From: RGIG1959 sp045604545
Lineage (GTDB): Bacteria > Bacillota > Clostridia > Oscillospirales > Acutalibacteraceae
Assembly: GCA_045604545.1 (NCBI GenBank)
Contig: JAZUOG010000006.1
Coordinates: 1-19,019, forward strand
Reading direction: 5' to 3'
DNA: 19,019 nucleotides
Position numbers and translations under genes: made by a program. The notes beneath the pieces are model-generated. The model searched no databases. It was not told the DNA's origin and was given only the letters and a program-made list of their open reading frames with translations. Positions 1-8,423 of this stretch are shown here, one piece after another (the first letter of the stretch is position 1; every line of letters begins with the position of its first letter).

Positions 1-3000
1 GTCGTCGTGGTAGTGGTCTGAGAAATCGTGGTAGACACCGAGACCCTACCGTTCACAACGACCGCGTTGGTATCAAACTCATCGCCGCCGTTAGACACAC
101 CGTCACAAGACACCATTTCGGGAAGTGTCAGTGCGATTTGTGTGCCGCTGGCGCGTTCGCTCAGTATACGGAACGCGACGGTGAAGATCTCGCCGCCCGC
201 CGTCGTACCGCCAGCGGAGGTGGACGCAAACGCCACCTTGAAGGTGCCGTCAACAACATCGGTGGAAGAGGCGCCCATGTAGGTACCCTTGAAGATCTTG
301 TTGTTATAGACACCGTCGACAAAATAGGGGAAGTCGGGGTCATCGGAGATCTTGACAAGCTCGAGGAGCTCGGGATCAAAGCTCAGAATCATCTGACCGT
401 TGACCATGTAGTGACCTTCCGTCACCGACACGGGGATATTCACGATCTGTCCCACAGCACCTGCCGCCGAGCCGACCGTGTAGGTCACGACGTTGTCGGA
501 CACATACTTCGTGGTCGTCGTAGTAGTCGTAGTGGTAGTCGTGGTGGTGGTAACGGTCTTGTCGATGATCAGACCGCCCGACACCGTTTCCATGTTGTAT
601 TGGTTGGTCTCTGCCGTGTAAACCATCGCGTTAACAACAGCAAACGCGAGATCCTCCGTCACATCTGCCAGTGCTTTGAAGGTGATGGTGGCAATCACTT
701 CACCGTCTTCACAGGACAGCGGATCGATATTCATGCCGGTCACAACCACTTCACTTGTGGCCGCGTTGTTATCCTTATTGCCGTTGAAAACGCCGGCATC
801 CTTCATGACCATCTGAGACAGAACGCCCTTGACAACAGCGCTCTGCACAGCAAGCTTCGAATTGTCGAACGAGAAATACACCTCTACCGCGCCGATGTCG
901 GAAAGCTTGTTGAGGGACACGTCCACCGTGAAGGTATCGCCCGCAGACAGTGCCGGGGATTCCACGGTTTCCACCGTCACCACAGCGGTGTCCATCACTT
1001 TCGTGGTGCCCGTCGTGGTGGTGGTAACGGTCGTGGTGGTGGTTTCGGAGGTAGTCGTCGTGACGGTAGTCGTCGTGGTAGTGGGAGCGGCCACAGTCAC
1101 AACGCCGTTCACGATGGAAGCGGTGGTGTCATACTCATTGCCGCCGTTAGACACGCCGTCACAAGACACCATTTCGGGGAGCGACAGCGTGATCTGTGCG
1201 CCGTCGGCATTCTCGCTCAGAATGCGCAACGCGACGGTGAAGATGTCGCCGCCCGCCGTCGTACCGACAGCGGAGGTGGACGCAAACGCCACCTTTAAGG
1301 TGCCGTCAACAACATCGGTGGAAGAGGCGACCATGTAGGTACCCTTGAAGATCTTGTTGTTGTAGACACCGTCGACAAAATAGGGGAAGTCGGGATCATC
1401 GGAGATCTTGACAAGCTCGAGGAGCTCGGGATCAAAGCTCAAAAGCATCTGGCCGTTGACCATGTAGTGACCTTCCGTCACCGACACGGGAACATACACA
1501 ACATCGCCCACAGCACCCGTCACCGAGCCGACCGTGTAGGTTACCACATTGTCGGACACATATTTCGTGGTGGTAGTGGTAGTGGTGGTTTCCGTCTCCG
1601 TTGTAGTCGTGATGGTATAGGTCGTCGTGGTGGTCGTGACGGTCTCCTTTTCAGGGAGAGCGGGGGCCATCACGGTGCAGGACGCCTTGGAGGTGAGCGC
1701 CAGATGGCTGACCACGATGCGGCCTGCCGCGGCGGGCTCAATGTAGATGGCGGTCATGTCCACCGTCTGGGGCAGCATGCAACCGTCCCAGGTGTAGCAA
1801 GCGTTGATTCCCAGCGACTCCACATAAGAACCCGCGGGTGCGTTGGGATCGCCGAACTGCGGGAAGAAGTCGCCGTTCGAGGTCATCCACTTGCTGTTCG
1901 CAGCGTCATAGAAGGCGATCGTAAAGGGCACATCGGAGGTGATCGCCACGTGCGCAAACTGCAGTTGTTTGGCGTTGTAGGTGCCGGGGCCGGTAATACC
2001 GACGGAACCCTGACCGTCAGACTCGATGAGCCAGCTGCCGTCCGCCTGCTCGGTGACAGTCGCGTTGTACACGGACGAAATGTTGCTGTACACCAGCATG
2101 TTGATATCCTCAGCGGGAAGCGTCGTGCCGGTGGTCGTGGTGGTATCGGTCGTGGTCGTGGGCGCGGGAGTCGAGCCGCAGATGATGACCGACACCATCG
2201 CTTCGCCCGTCACAACGGTCGGAGCATAATCGACATCGTTCTTCGCACAGCCGAGTTCATCAACAACGACCGCGATGGTGGAAGCGTCTTCACCGATCGC
2301 TTTGAAGCGCAGGGTGAACATCTCGCCGCCCGTTGCCGAGCCGGTCGAAGCCGCCGACGCGAAGGAAGCCTTGAACACGCCCGCATTCGTCTCCGCCGTC
2401 GTCATCATCGCATTTTTGAACACAGCGTTGTTGTAGGTGTCGTCCACAAAGTACGGGAAATCGCCGTCTTCGTTGATGACCTGCAGTTCGAGAACCGCAG
2501 GGTCATACACCACACGGATTGTGCCGTTGACCATATAGTGAGCATCGGAGACATACACCGGCACATCGACCGTCTCGCCGAGCGTGACCGTCACTTCGTC
2601 AATACCGAAGGTCACGGTCTCACTCACCGCATCGGTCGTCGTGGTGGTAGTGGTAGTGGTAGTGGTAGTGGTCGTGGTGGTGGTCGTAGTGGTGGTGGTC
2701 GGGCCAATGCCTTTATTGAGATAGAAGTCATAGAGCGTCATCTCGGTGTCCGCGGTGACCTCTTCAAACTCGAAGTAGATCGCCGCAATGTTGGCACCGT
2801 CGGTAAAGACCGCTTTATCCCAACCACCGTTGGCGGTATACCACGAATACACGTCGTACAAACTGTTATTGTCATTGTATGTACCAACGGGGAAATACTC
2901 CGGACCGGCCCACTGGGAATACAGATTGATCCACAGTCCGAAGGCGGCATCATAGATCACGATCTTGACAGGGGTATTGGTGGTCAGATGTTGCTTGATG

Positions 3001-4211
3001 TAACGGAGCGTGTTGATATCATAGGTGATACCACAGCCAAGCGCAAAGTTACCCTTGACAGTCCAGGAACCATCCGCGTTGACAACCACGTTTTCGGCAC
3101 CTTCCGCAATGTTCGATACCGTCATCAATTCCACAAAGTCATCCGAAATCGGAGGCTCTTTTGTGCAGGTCGTGGTGGTGGTCGTGGTCGTAGTGGTGGT
3201 GGTAGTCGTAGTGGTCGTGGTGCTGGTCGTGGTGCTGGTCGTGGTGCCGGTCGTCATGGACGGCGCGGTAGCCGACAGACGGAACTGCTTGAAGGTCACA
3301 CTGCCTTCACCGTCAAGCTCCACATAGATCGCCTTCACATTCGCGCCTTCCCACTGATTCCAGTTGTACACACCGGCAAGGGTGTTGACAGCGCAGTAGG
3401 TGCCGACGGGATAATACTCGGGGCCGACCCAGTTCGCATACAGATTGACCCAGCGGTCGCTGTAAGCACCGTTCGGATCACGATCAAGCACCGTGATCTT
3501 CACAGGCACCGTGGAGGTGAAATCCTGCACGACATACGGATATGCGTTGACATCGTAGGTCAGATTCGGCGCAAGCGTAAAGTTGCCGGTGACCGTCCAC
3601 GTGCCGTCCGCATTGACGGTCACATTGTCTGCGCCCTCGGCAATGTACTCTTCCTGCAGGAAATCGTAGGGGTTGGGCATGGAAACGACAACTTCCGCCT
3701 CTTCAACGGTGGGAACATACTCCGTGCCGTTAACAGCGGACACCGCTTCGGGCGAGGTCACCGCGATGGCGGCGCTGTCCGATTCGGCGAGAACCTTGAA
3801 GCGCAGGGTGAACACCACGCCGCCCGTTGCCGAGCCGCTGGACGCCACCGATGCAAACGCCACCTTAAAGGTGCCGGGCGTCGGAAGAGACGCCGCCACC
3901 ATGGCGTTTTTCAAAATCTTGGCGTCGTAAACGCCGTCGACAAAATACGGAAAATCGGGATCCTCGGACGCGACCTGGAGCTCCAGAAGCGCGGGATCGT
4001 AGTTGATGACGATCTGTCCGTTGACAAGATAGTGTCCGTCGGACACCGACACGGGCAAATCGAAGATCTCACCGACTTCGGCCTCAACAGCGGGAACGCT
4101 GTAGGTCACCGAGCCGGTCGTTTGCGCAGAGGCGGGGATCACGACAACCGAGAACAGTGTCGTGAACAGCAACGCCACACAGGCAAACAGGCTGATGCAT
4201 TTTCTGAACAT
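1..4211 (-). CDS. Scaffoldin-like secreted multi-cohesin protein (C-terminus beyond window)
   Basis: This reading frame is open from the ATG at 4211 to the window edge (1403 codons). AGGAGG lies 7 nt upstream of the ATG. Residues 1-29 form a signal peptide (basic start, hydrophobic core, ASA/Q cleavage site). Five cohesin-like modules follow at about residues 34-178, 527-680, 883-1042, 1071-1218 and 1235-1394. They share a VGxxxxVPVSV strand, NGQIxxxYDPxLLEL, FPYFVDGVY and a GTFKVAFAS segment. Three copies of a different module lie at about 179-318, 349-503 and 698-850. Poly-Thr linkers join most modules. Cohesins normally bind dockerins of plant-fibre-degrading enzymes, so by family this would be a cell-surface or extracellular scaffold; that role is inferred. 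The missing end could hold a dockerin, sortase signal or more modules. Cohesin-like folds also occur in non-cellulosomal surface proteins, so dockerin binding is not certain. Confidence 0.85.
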   Translation of the reverse strand, partial: MFRKCISLFACVALLFTTLFSVVVIPASAQTTGSVTYSVPAVEAEVGEIFDLPVSVSDGHYLVNGQIVINYDPALLELQVASEDPDFPYFVDGVYDAKILKNAMVAASLPTPGTFKVAFASVASSGSATGGVVFTLRFKVLAESDSAAIAVTSPEAVSAVNGTEYVPTVEEAEVVVSMPNPYDFLQEEYIAEGADNVTVNADGTWTVTGNFTLAPNLTYDVNAYPYVVQDFTSTVPVKITVLDRDPNGAYSDRWVNLYANWVGPEYYPVGTYCAVNTLAGVYNWNQWEGANVKAIYVELDGEGSVTFKQFRLSATAPSMTTGTTTSTTTSTTTTTTTTTTTTTTTTTTCTKEPPISDDFVELMTVSNIAEGAENVVVNADGSWTVKGNFALGCGITYDINTLRYIKQHLTTNTPVKIVIYDAAFGLWINLYSQWAGPEYFPVGTYNDNNSLYDVYSWYTANGGWDKAVFTDGANIAAIYFEFEEVTADTEMTLYDFYLNKGIGPTTTTTTTTTTTTTTTTTTTTTTDAVSETVTFGIDEVTVTLGETVDVPVYVSDAHYMVNGTIRVVYDPAVLELQVINEDGDFPYFVDDTYNNAVFKNAMMTTAETNAGVFKASFASAASTGSATGGEMFTLRFKAIGEDASTIAVVVDELGCAKNDVDYAPTVVTGEAMVSVIICGSTPAPTTTTDTTTTTGTTLPAEDINMLVYSNISSVYNATVTEQADGSWLIESDGQGSVGITGPGTYNAKQLQFAHVAITSDVPFTIAFYDAANSKWMTSNGDFFPQFGDPNAPAGSYVESLGINACYTWDGCMLPQTVDMTAIYIEPAAAGRIVVSHLALTSKASCTVMAPALPEKETVTTTTTTYTITTTTETETTTTTTTTKYVSDNVVTYTVGSVTGAVGDVVYVPVSVTEGHYMVNGQMLLSFDPELLELVKISDDPDFPYFVDGVYNNKIFKGTYMVASSTDVVDGTLKVAFASTSAVGTTAGGDIFTVALRILSENADGAQITLSLPEMVSCDGVSNGGNEYDTTASIVNGVVTVAAPTTTTTTVTTTTSETTTTTVTTTTTGTTKVMDTAVVTVETVESPALSAGDTFTVDVSLNKLSDIGAVEVYFSFDNSKLAVQSAVVKGVLSQMVMKDAGVFNGNKDNNAATSEVVVTGMNIDPLSCEDGEVIATITFKALADVTEDLAFAVVNAMVYTAETNQYNMETVSGGLIIDKTVTTTTTTTTTTTTTTKYVSDNVVTYTVGSAAGAVGQIVNIPVSVTEGHYMVNGQMILSFDPELLELVKISDDPDFPYFVDGVYNNKIFKGTYMGASSTDVVDGTFKVAFASTSAGGTTAGGEIFTVAFRILSERASGTQIALTLPEMVSCDGVSNGGDEFDTNAVVVNGRVSVSTTISQTTTTT
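27..1565 (-). repeat. Near-identical cohesin module duplication (copies 1087-1565 and about 27-509)
   Basis: Two cohesin modules of the scaffoldin-like gene are nearly identical in DNA as well as protein. Bases 1087-1565 and about 27-509 align at a constant offset of 1056 bp (352 codons). The intervening module at about 556-1001 is a clearly different, divergent cohesin. The repeating unit therefore seems to be cohesin, linker, divergent cohesin, linker. Synonymous sites are also conserved, which points to recent duplication or gene conversion. Confidence 0.85.
3168..3257 (-). repeat. Poly-threonine linker (longest run of several)
   Basis: This is a run of ACN codons (Thr, with a few Ser and one Gly) encoding about 30 residues between the first two unknown modules. 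Similar linkers lie at 2634-2702, about 2121-2164, about 1566-1660, 1002-1086, 510-555 and 1-30. The underlying DNA is a trinucleotide repeat (ACC/ACG/ACT), so slippage would change linker length without shifting the frame. Thr-rich linkers are typical of ruminococcal scaffoldins and are often glycosylated. Confidence 0.85.
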
Positions 4212-4287
4212 GTGTTTTCCTCCTTCGAAGGATTTTTAACGCGGAAATTATATGAAGCTGTAAAAAACAGCCTTTTCCCACGATTAC

Positions 4288-4316
4288 AGTATACCATTCT
4301 GTTTTTTCTTTTTCAA
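4288..4316 (-). promoter_or_regulatory. Sigma-A-like promoter of the scaffoldin-like gene
   Basis: On the minus strand, TTGAAA (4311-4316) and TATACT (4288-4293) are separated by 17 bp, with TGG just before the -10 (extended -10). The predicted transcript starts near 4281, leaving a 5' leader of about 70 nt before the ATG. A second perfect TATAAT at 4247-4252 has only a poor -35 (AAAGGC) and may be incidental or a secondary start. Confidence 0.7.
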
Positions 4317-4370
4317 CACATTTCCTGCAATCGAATAGGACATTTTGTGCAAAAGCGTTAAATTGCCGCA

Positions 4371-4405
4371 AAAAAACGGATCGCACACACGATGCGATCC
4401 GTTTT
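4371..4405 (-). terminator. Rho-independent terminator after the HlyC/CorC gene
   Basis: A 9-bp inverted repeat (CGGATCGCA/TGCGATCCG, 4377-4385 and 4393-4401) is extended by A/T pairs and followed on the minus strand by a T run. It lies 10 bp after the stop codon of the HlyC/CorC gene. It closes the operon and separates it from the scaffoldin-like gene's promoter. Confidence 0.9.
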
Positions 4406-4414
4406 CATTCATCA

Positions 4415-5746
4415 TCAGTCGGCTTCCTCTTCGGGAACCGGATTGATTTCAATATATACTTTTTCAATGCGGCGTTCGTCCATCGACAACACGGTAAATA
4501 CCGCGTTTTTGAAGGTCACGGTCGGATGCTCGTCGCTGTTGGGAACGCGTCCGATATGCGACATCAAAAAACCACCGAGCGTTTCATAGTCGCCTTCGGG
4601 AATCTCCATATCCAGCAGGTCGGCGACCTCCTCGATGTCGGTGGAGCCTTCGACGGTGTAACGATGTTCATCGAGCTGTGTGACTTCCTCTTGCTCATTG
4701 TCATATTCGTCCTGCATATTACCAACAATGGCTTCGAGCAGGTCTTCCATCGTGACAAGTCCCGCGATGCCGCCGTATTCATCGACGACCATCGCCATCT
4801 GCACGTGTGCCGCGGTCATTTCAGCGAACAGTTCAACACACTTTTTCGCCTCCGGCACAAACATCGCGTCACGGAGCATCGAGCGCACCGTCACCTCTTC
4901 GGGAAGCGGTTTGCCGATGTACGGCAGGAAATCCTTAATGTACAGCACGCCGATGACATGGTCGATGTCTTCTTCATAAACAGGGAAACGGGATTTGCCG
5001 TTGTCAACGGCAGATACCAGCAGTTCATCGATGCTGTCGTCCGCTTCCACCGCTTCCACATCGATACGGGGGGTCATAATATCCGCCACCGTCAGGTCAT
5101 CAAATTCGAAAATGTTGTTGATCATTTCCTTCTGGCTGCCTTCGATGACGCCCTTTTCCTCGCCGACATCGACAAGAAGACGAATTTCTTCCTCCGTCAC
5201 TTCATCGTCGGTGGCGTTGGGGTCCACACCGAACAAACGGGACAGACCGTTGGCAATCGCCGACATGATCGCGTGAAACGGAGTCACAAGCGCCACCGTC
5301 ATCGACAAAAAGCCCACCATCGAAAAGCTGATGGCTTCGGCGTTGTTCACCACAAAGCGACGCGGCAACAGCTCGGTCACCAGCATCCACACAAACACCG
5401 CGCACACCACCGTGATCGCGGCGGCAAGGGCCTTGGCGGCAAACAGCGGCCATGTGGCGGGAAACGACGTCCACAGCGGCGCATACACGGTTTTGAACGA
5501 CACGGCGGCAAACGCAAATCCGAGGAACACATTGCAAAGGCGCGTGCACTCGGTAAAGCGAACCGAACGGTCAAGCAGTTTTTGTACGCGGAGGGCTTTT
5601 TTATCCTTTTCGTCACACAGCTTGGCAAGCTTCGCGTCGCTCATGGACACCATCGCCATATGCGAGACCGATATCAAGACATTGATCAATAATAATCCTG
5701 CGATCCAGGCAACACTCCACCAAATCGCGGCAGGGTCATCGGGCAT
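4415..5746 (-). CDS. HlyC/CorC (CNNM) family membrane protein with CBS domains
   Basis: The protein has 443 residues. The N-terminal ~190 residues form a DUF21/CNNM membrane domain with about four hydrophobic segments. Next come two CBS domains (the first starts at a conserved MTPR near residue 212; the second contains VVDEYGGIAGLVTMEDLLE near 320) and a C-terminal CorC_HlyC domain. Family members act in Mg2+ or Co2+ efflux and homeostasis, with CBS domains sensing nucleotides; direct transport is still debated for many. The ATG at 5746 is 9 nt from AGGAG (5756-5760). A GTG directly before it (5749) is an equally possible start. It is the last gene of the minus-strand operon, 38 bp after the PASTA-protein gene with no terminator between. 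The order DUF21, CBS pair, CorC_HlyC is the normal full-length family layout. Confidence 0.93.
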   Translation of the reverse strand: MPDDPAAIWWSVAWIAGLLLINVLISVSHMAMVSMSDAKLAKLCDEKDKKALRVQKLLDRSVRFTECTRLCNVFLGFAFAAVSFKTVYAPLWTSFPATWPLFAAKALAAAITVVCAVFVWMLVTELLPRRFVVNNAEAISFSMVGFLSMTVALVTPFHAIMSAIANGLSRLFGVDPNATDDEVTEEEIRLLVDVGEEKGVIEGSQKEMINNIFEFDDLTVADIMTPRIDVEAVEADDSIDELLVSAVDNGKSRFPVYEEDIDHVIGVLYIKDFLPYIGKPLPEEVTVRSMLRDAMFVPEAKKCVELFAEMTAAHVQMAMVVDEYGGIAGLVTMEDLLEAIVGNMQDEYDNEQEEVTQLDEHRYTVEGSTDIEEVADLLDMEIPEGDYETLGGFLMSHIGRVPNSDEHPTVTFKNAVFTVLSMDERRIEKVYIEINPVPEEEAD

Positions 5747-5787
5747 CACGGACAGCTCCTTTCCATTTCACACAATTCATCTTATGA

Positions 5788-7410
5788 TTAACCGCCGATC
5801 TGAACGGGCGGATCCACACGACTGACATACAGCACCACTTCATCGCCGACGGCAATGTCCTCACCCGCGGCAGGGACGGAATGGTCCACACAGTCCGCTT
5901 TTACCGTCGCCACGTCCAGATACACCGTCTCGACTACATAGCCGCGTGCCTGCAGCAGCATTTTTGCGACATGAACATTCACGCCCGTCACGTTGATGAG
6001 CGTGGTCTGCGCAGGGCCTGCGGAGAGGTACGCCGAGATGACGGTGCCGGCTTCGACGGTCTCTCCCGCATCGGGTTCTTGCTTGACGATCTGACCGATC
6101 GGCTGATCGCTGTACACGGTGCCGACAACCTGCACCGTGATGCCGTTGTCAAAGCTCTGACCGACCACATCACCCGATGTCAGACCGTAGACGCTCGGTG
6201 CCTGAACGGGATTCGCCAGTGTCGGCGCAGTGGGAGCGGTATCCTCCTGCACAACGGGCGTCGTCGGGTCATCGGACGACGAGAAGGGATCGCCGAACAG
6301 GAACACAGCGCCGATCCCCAGCGCCAACAGCACGCAAAGCACGATCAGAATGATCAGCGTTGTTTTCATGCCGCCGGTTTTCGGCGAAGCCGTTGTCGCC
6401 GCTTTTTTCGGGGTATCGTCAACGGGGCCGTCTTCTTTAAGCGCCTCCACCACGGGAGCGATCGTCAGACGATCGCGAAGCAGTTCGGCGGTCTGAATGC
6501 GCTTGTTCACATCGAGTGCCAGTGCTTCGCACAGCGTCGGCGCGATATGAGCGGGCCATTTTTCCGCCACATCGGCAGGCACCTGCAATGTCGCCGTTTT
6601 GTTCAGGCGATCGACCGCCGAGGGCGGTTCTTCACCCGTGAGAACATACAGCATCGTTGCGGCGATCGCATACACATCGGCGGCGTGATTGGATTCCACA
6701 CCGCCCGAACGATACTGTTCGGGAGCGGCATAGCCGACGGGACGCTTGGTTTTCAGCACACCGCCCTCATTGCGGACATCGGCAAGCTGCCATCCGTCAA
6801 TGCGCAGGCGTTTGTTGCTGTCGTAAATGATGGAATCGGGCGAAATGCCCAGATGGAACAAGCCCGTGGCGTGCAACGAAATGAGCGAGTTGATCAGCGG
6901 CACAAACAGCGGCCGCGCTTCCTCCCATTTCATGTGACCGCCGAGTGCCTGCACATGACGACGAAGCGGCATGCCGTCCACATGATCGGACACGGTATAG
7001 ATCGTGCCGTTTTCTTCGAAAATATCGTAAACGGGGATCATCGCGGGCAGTTCACGCATACGCGCGATGATGCGGGATTGGTTGCGGAAGGCTTCAAAGC
7101 AGGTGTTGAACGCCTCTTCGTTGTCGGCGGTGGCAACAACCTGTTTTGACAGACGGTCGCACAATCCCGCCGGGAAAAATTCGCGAATCAGCACCACATT
7201 GCGCGCGGTCTTGTCGTAGCCGATGTACACGATCGCATCGTTGCGCTTTTCGAGCGCTCTGCCGACGACATACCGGTCGCACAGCACGGTGCGCACGGGC
7301 AGATAGCCCGCCGGATTCTGTCCTGCCGCAGGATATCCGCAGTGATAGCAATTATCGGAAAACTCGCTGATAGGCTGCATACAGCCCATGCAAAACAAGG
7401 TGTTGGCCAT
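5788..7410 (-). CDS. Membrane pseudokinase with zinc ribbon and PASTA repeats
   Basis: This 540-residue protein has a four-cysteine zinc ribbon (C7, C10, C21, C24), a Ser/Thr-kinase-like domain at about 46-320, one transmembrane helix at about 351-373, a Ser/Thr/Pro/Asp-rich stalk, and two PASTA-like repeats (about 399-465 and 471-531). The kinase fold is supported by GYAAPEQY (226-233), DVYAIAATMLYVLTG (from 245) and the motif order. The catalytic residues are altered: the VAIK lysine is Arg76 (VLIRE), HRD is HLG (186-188), the following Asn is Ser193, DFG is DGW (205-207), and the Gly-rich loop is degraded. It probably signals or scaffolds without phosphotransfer, with PASTA domains outside the cell sensing peptidoglycan; this is inferred. 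The ATG at 7410 is chosen because AAGGAGG lies 7 nt upstream; a GTG at 7437 would precede that site. It starts 13 bp after the helicase-loader stop codon. Confidence 0.88.
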   Translation of the reverse strand: MANTLFCMGCMQPISEFSDNCYHCGYPAAGQNPAGYLPVRTVLCDRYVVGRALEKRNDAIVYIGYDKTARNVVLIREFFPAGLCDRLSKQVVATADNEEAFNTCFEAFRNQSRIIARMRELPAMIPVYDIFEENGTIYTVSDHVDGMPLRRHVQALGGHMKWEEARPLFVPLINSLISLHATGLFHLGISPDSIIYDSNKRLRIDGWQLADVRNEGGVLKTKRPVGYAAPEQYRSGGVESNHAADVYAIAATMLYVLTGEEPPSAVDRLNKTATLQVPADVAEKWPAHIAPTLCEALALDVNKRIQTAELLRDRLTIAPVVEALKEDGPVDDTPKKAATTASPKTGGMKTTLIILIVLCVLLALGIGAVFLFGDPFSSSDDPTTPVVQEDTAPTAPTLANPVQAPSVYGLTSGDVVGQSFDNGITVQVVGTVYSDQPIGQIVKQEPDAGETVEAGTVISAYLSAGPAQTTLINVTGVNVHVAKMLLQARGYVVETVYLDVATVKADCVDHSVPAAGEDIAVGDEVVLYVSRVDPPVQIGG

Positions 7411-7423
7411 GGTTCTTTCCTCC

Positions 7424-8416
7424 TTATCCGTCGGCACGCAAGCGACGGTTCAGCTGTTGCTGACGAATGTCGCTGCCGACAAACATAAGCGGCTCATAGG
7501 TGCCGATCAGGCGCGAGGTGATCTGCTCGCCGTAGCGGTCAAAGATCGCCGTCGCATCGAGATTGGTGCTGATGACGGTGGGAAGTCCCGCGATCTGTCG
7601 CCCGTTGATGATGCTGTACAGCGCGGCAGTATAAAACGGCGAGGGAAATTCCGTGCCGAGATCGTCGAGAATCAGCAGATCACAGGACAGCAGAGTGTCC
7701 TCCGTGTTGCCGTTTGCGCGACCGAAATGCTCCGCCTCCATGTCATGCAAAAAGCGCTGAACGGGACCGTATACCACATGAGCACCGCGCTCACAGGCAA
7801 GAGCGGCAATGGACAGGGACACGTGGGTTTTGCCCGTGCCCGTCGCGCCGCGCATCAGCAGGCTCGGGCGGGTCGTATCAAATTCCGAGGCATACCAGCG
7901 GCAATAGCCAATGACGCTGTCCATATGCTCACGCACCGAGCAACCGAGTCGCTCATCATACGCGGTGTCGTAAAACGTCATGTCGATGTCATCAAATGAG
8001 GTCAGCTTCATGCCGATCCTCTCGCGCAGGCGACGGGACGCCTCCTCGCGGAGCAGTGCCTTACGGCAGTCACACACCTTCGTGCCGACATAGCCGGTGT
8101 CATCACACTGCTTGCAGGTGTACTGCGGCGCAAAATTGGTCACCGTCTCCCCTGCCGCCGCCAGAATGGCGGCAAGCTCCGCCTGCGCGGCTTCGTTTTC
8201 CGCGCGGATCGCCGTGGCGGCGGTTTCATAGTTTTCTTTTCTCGCAATGGCCGTCGCCAGCTTCATTGCCGAGCTTGCCATCGTGGTTTCCAGTTCTCTG
8301 ACACGGTCGTTGCGGCGAAACCGCTCGCGCAGTTCCGACGCGGTCAGCTGCGCGCGCATACGACGCTGCGACAGTTGACGGTCAACCGCTTCATATACTT
8401 CGGGGGAATAGGCCAT
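7424..8416 (-). CDS. DnaI/DnaC-like helicase loader ATPase
   Basis: This 330-residue AAA+ ATPase resembles Firmicutes DnaI and phage DnaC/IstB-type loaders, which place the replicative helicase on DNA. The N-terminal ~90 residues are helical and charged (helicase-binding region in the family). A zinc-binding segment follows (C101, C104, C115, C117, within YTCKQCDDTGYV). Walker A is GATGTGKT (190-197), Walker B is LLILDD (247-252), a sensor-1 STN is at 283-285, and a candidate arginine finger is R302 in TSRL. The ATG at 8416 is preceded by AGAGGTGA, which overlaps the stop of the upstream DnaD-domain gene (8424), so translation is probably coupled. An in-frame start further upstream (8494) lies inside that gene and lacks support. 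The DnaD-like then DnaI-like order matches the primosome-loading pair of Firmicutes. An IstB transposition role is unlikely because no transposase is nearby. Confidence 0.92.
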   Translation of the reverse strand: MAYSPEVYEAVDRQLSQRRMRAQLTASELRERFRRNDRVRELETTMASSAMKLATAIARKENYETAATAIRAENEAAQAELAAILAAAGETVTNFAPQYTCKQCDDTGYVGTKVCDCRKALLREEASRRLRERIGMKLTSFDDIDMTFYDTAYDERLGCSVREHMDSVIGYCRWYASEFDTTRPSLLMRGATGTGKTHVSLSIAALACERGAHVVYGPVQRFLHDMEAEHFGRANGNTEDTLLSCDLLILDDLGTEFPSPFYTAALYSIINGRQIAGLPTVISTNLDATAIFDRYGEQITSRLIGTYEPLMFVGSDIRQQQLNRRLRADG

Positions 8417-8423
8417 CGGGGCT

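Noticed and set aside
138..4361. Long plus-strand frames (138-1298 and 1467-4361) rich in His, Arg and Gly, and short Val-rich frames
   Set aside because: They are antisense to the scaffold gene. The Gly/Arg and poly-Val runs are complements of the Thr-codon linkers, and neither start has a ribosome site.
4526..5692. Plus-strand 388-codon frame
   Set aside because: It is antisense to the HlyC/CorC gene, has a His/Arg-rich composition without domains, and is open only because of codon bias on the other strand.
5881..7149. Plus-strand 422-codon frame
   Set aside because: It is antisense to the PASTA pseudokinase, with no ribosome site and no recognisable domain.
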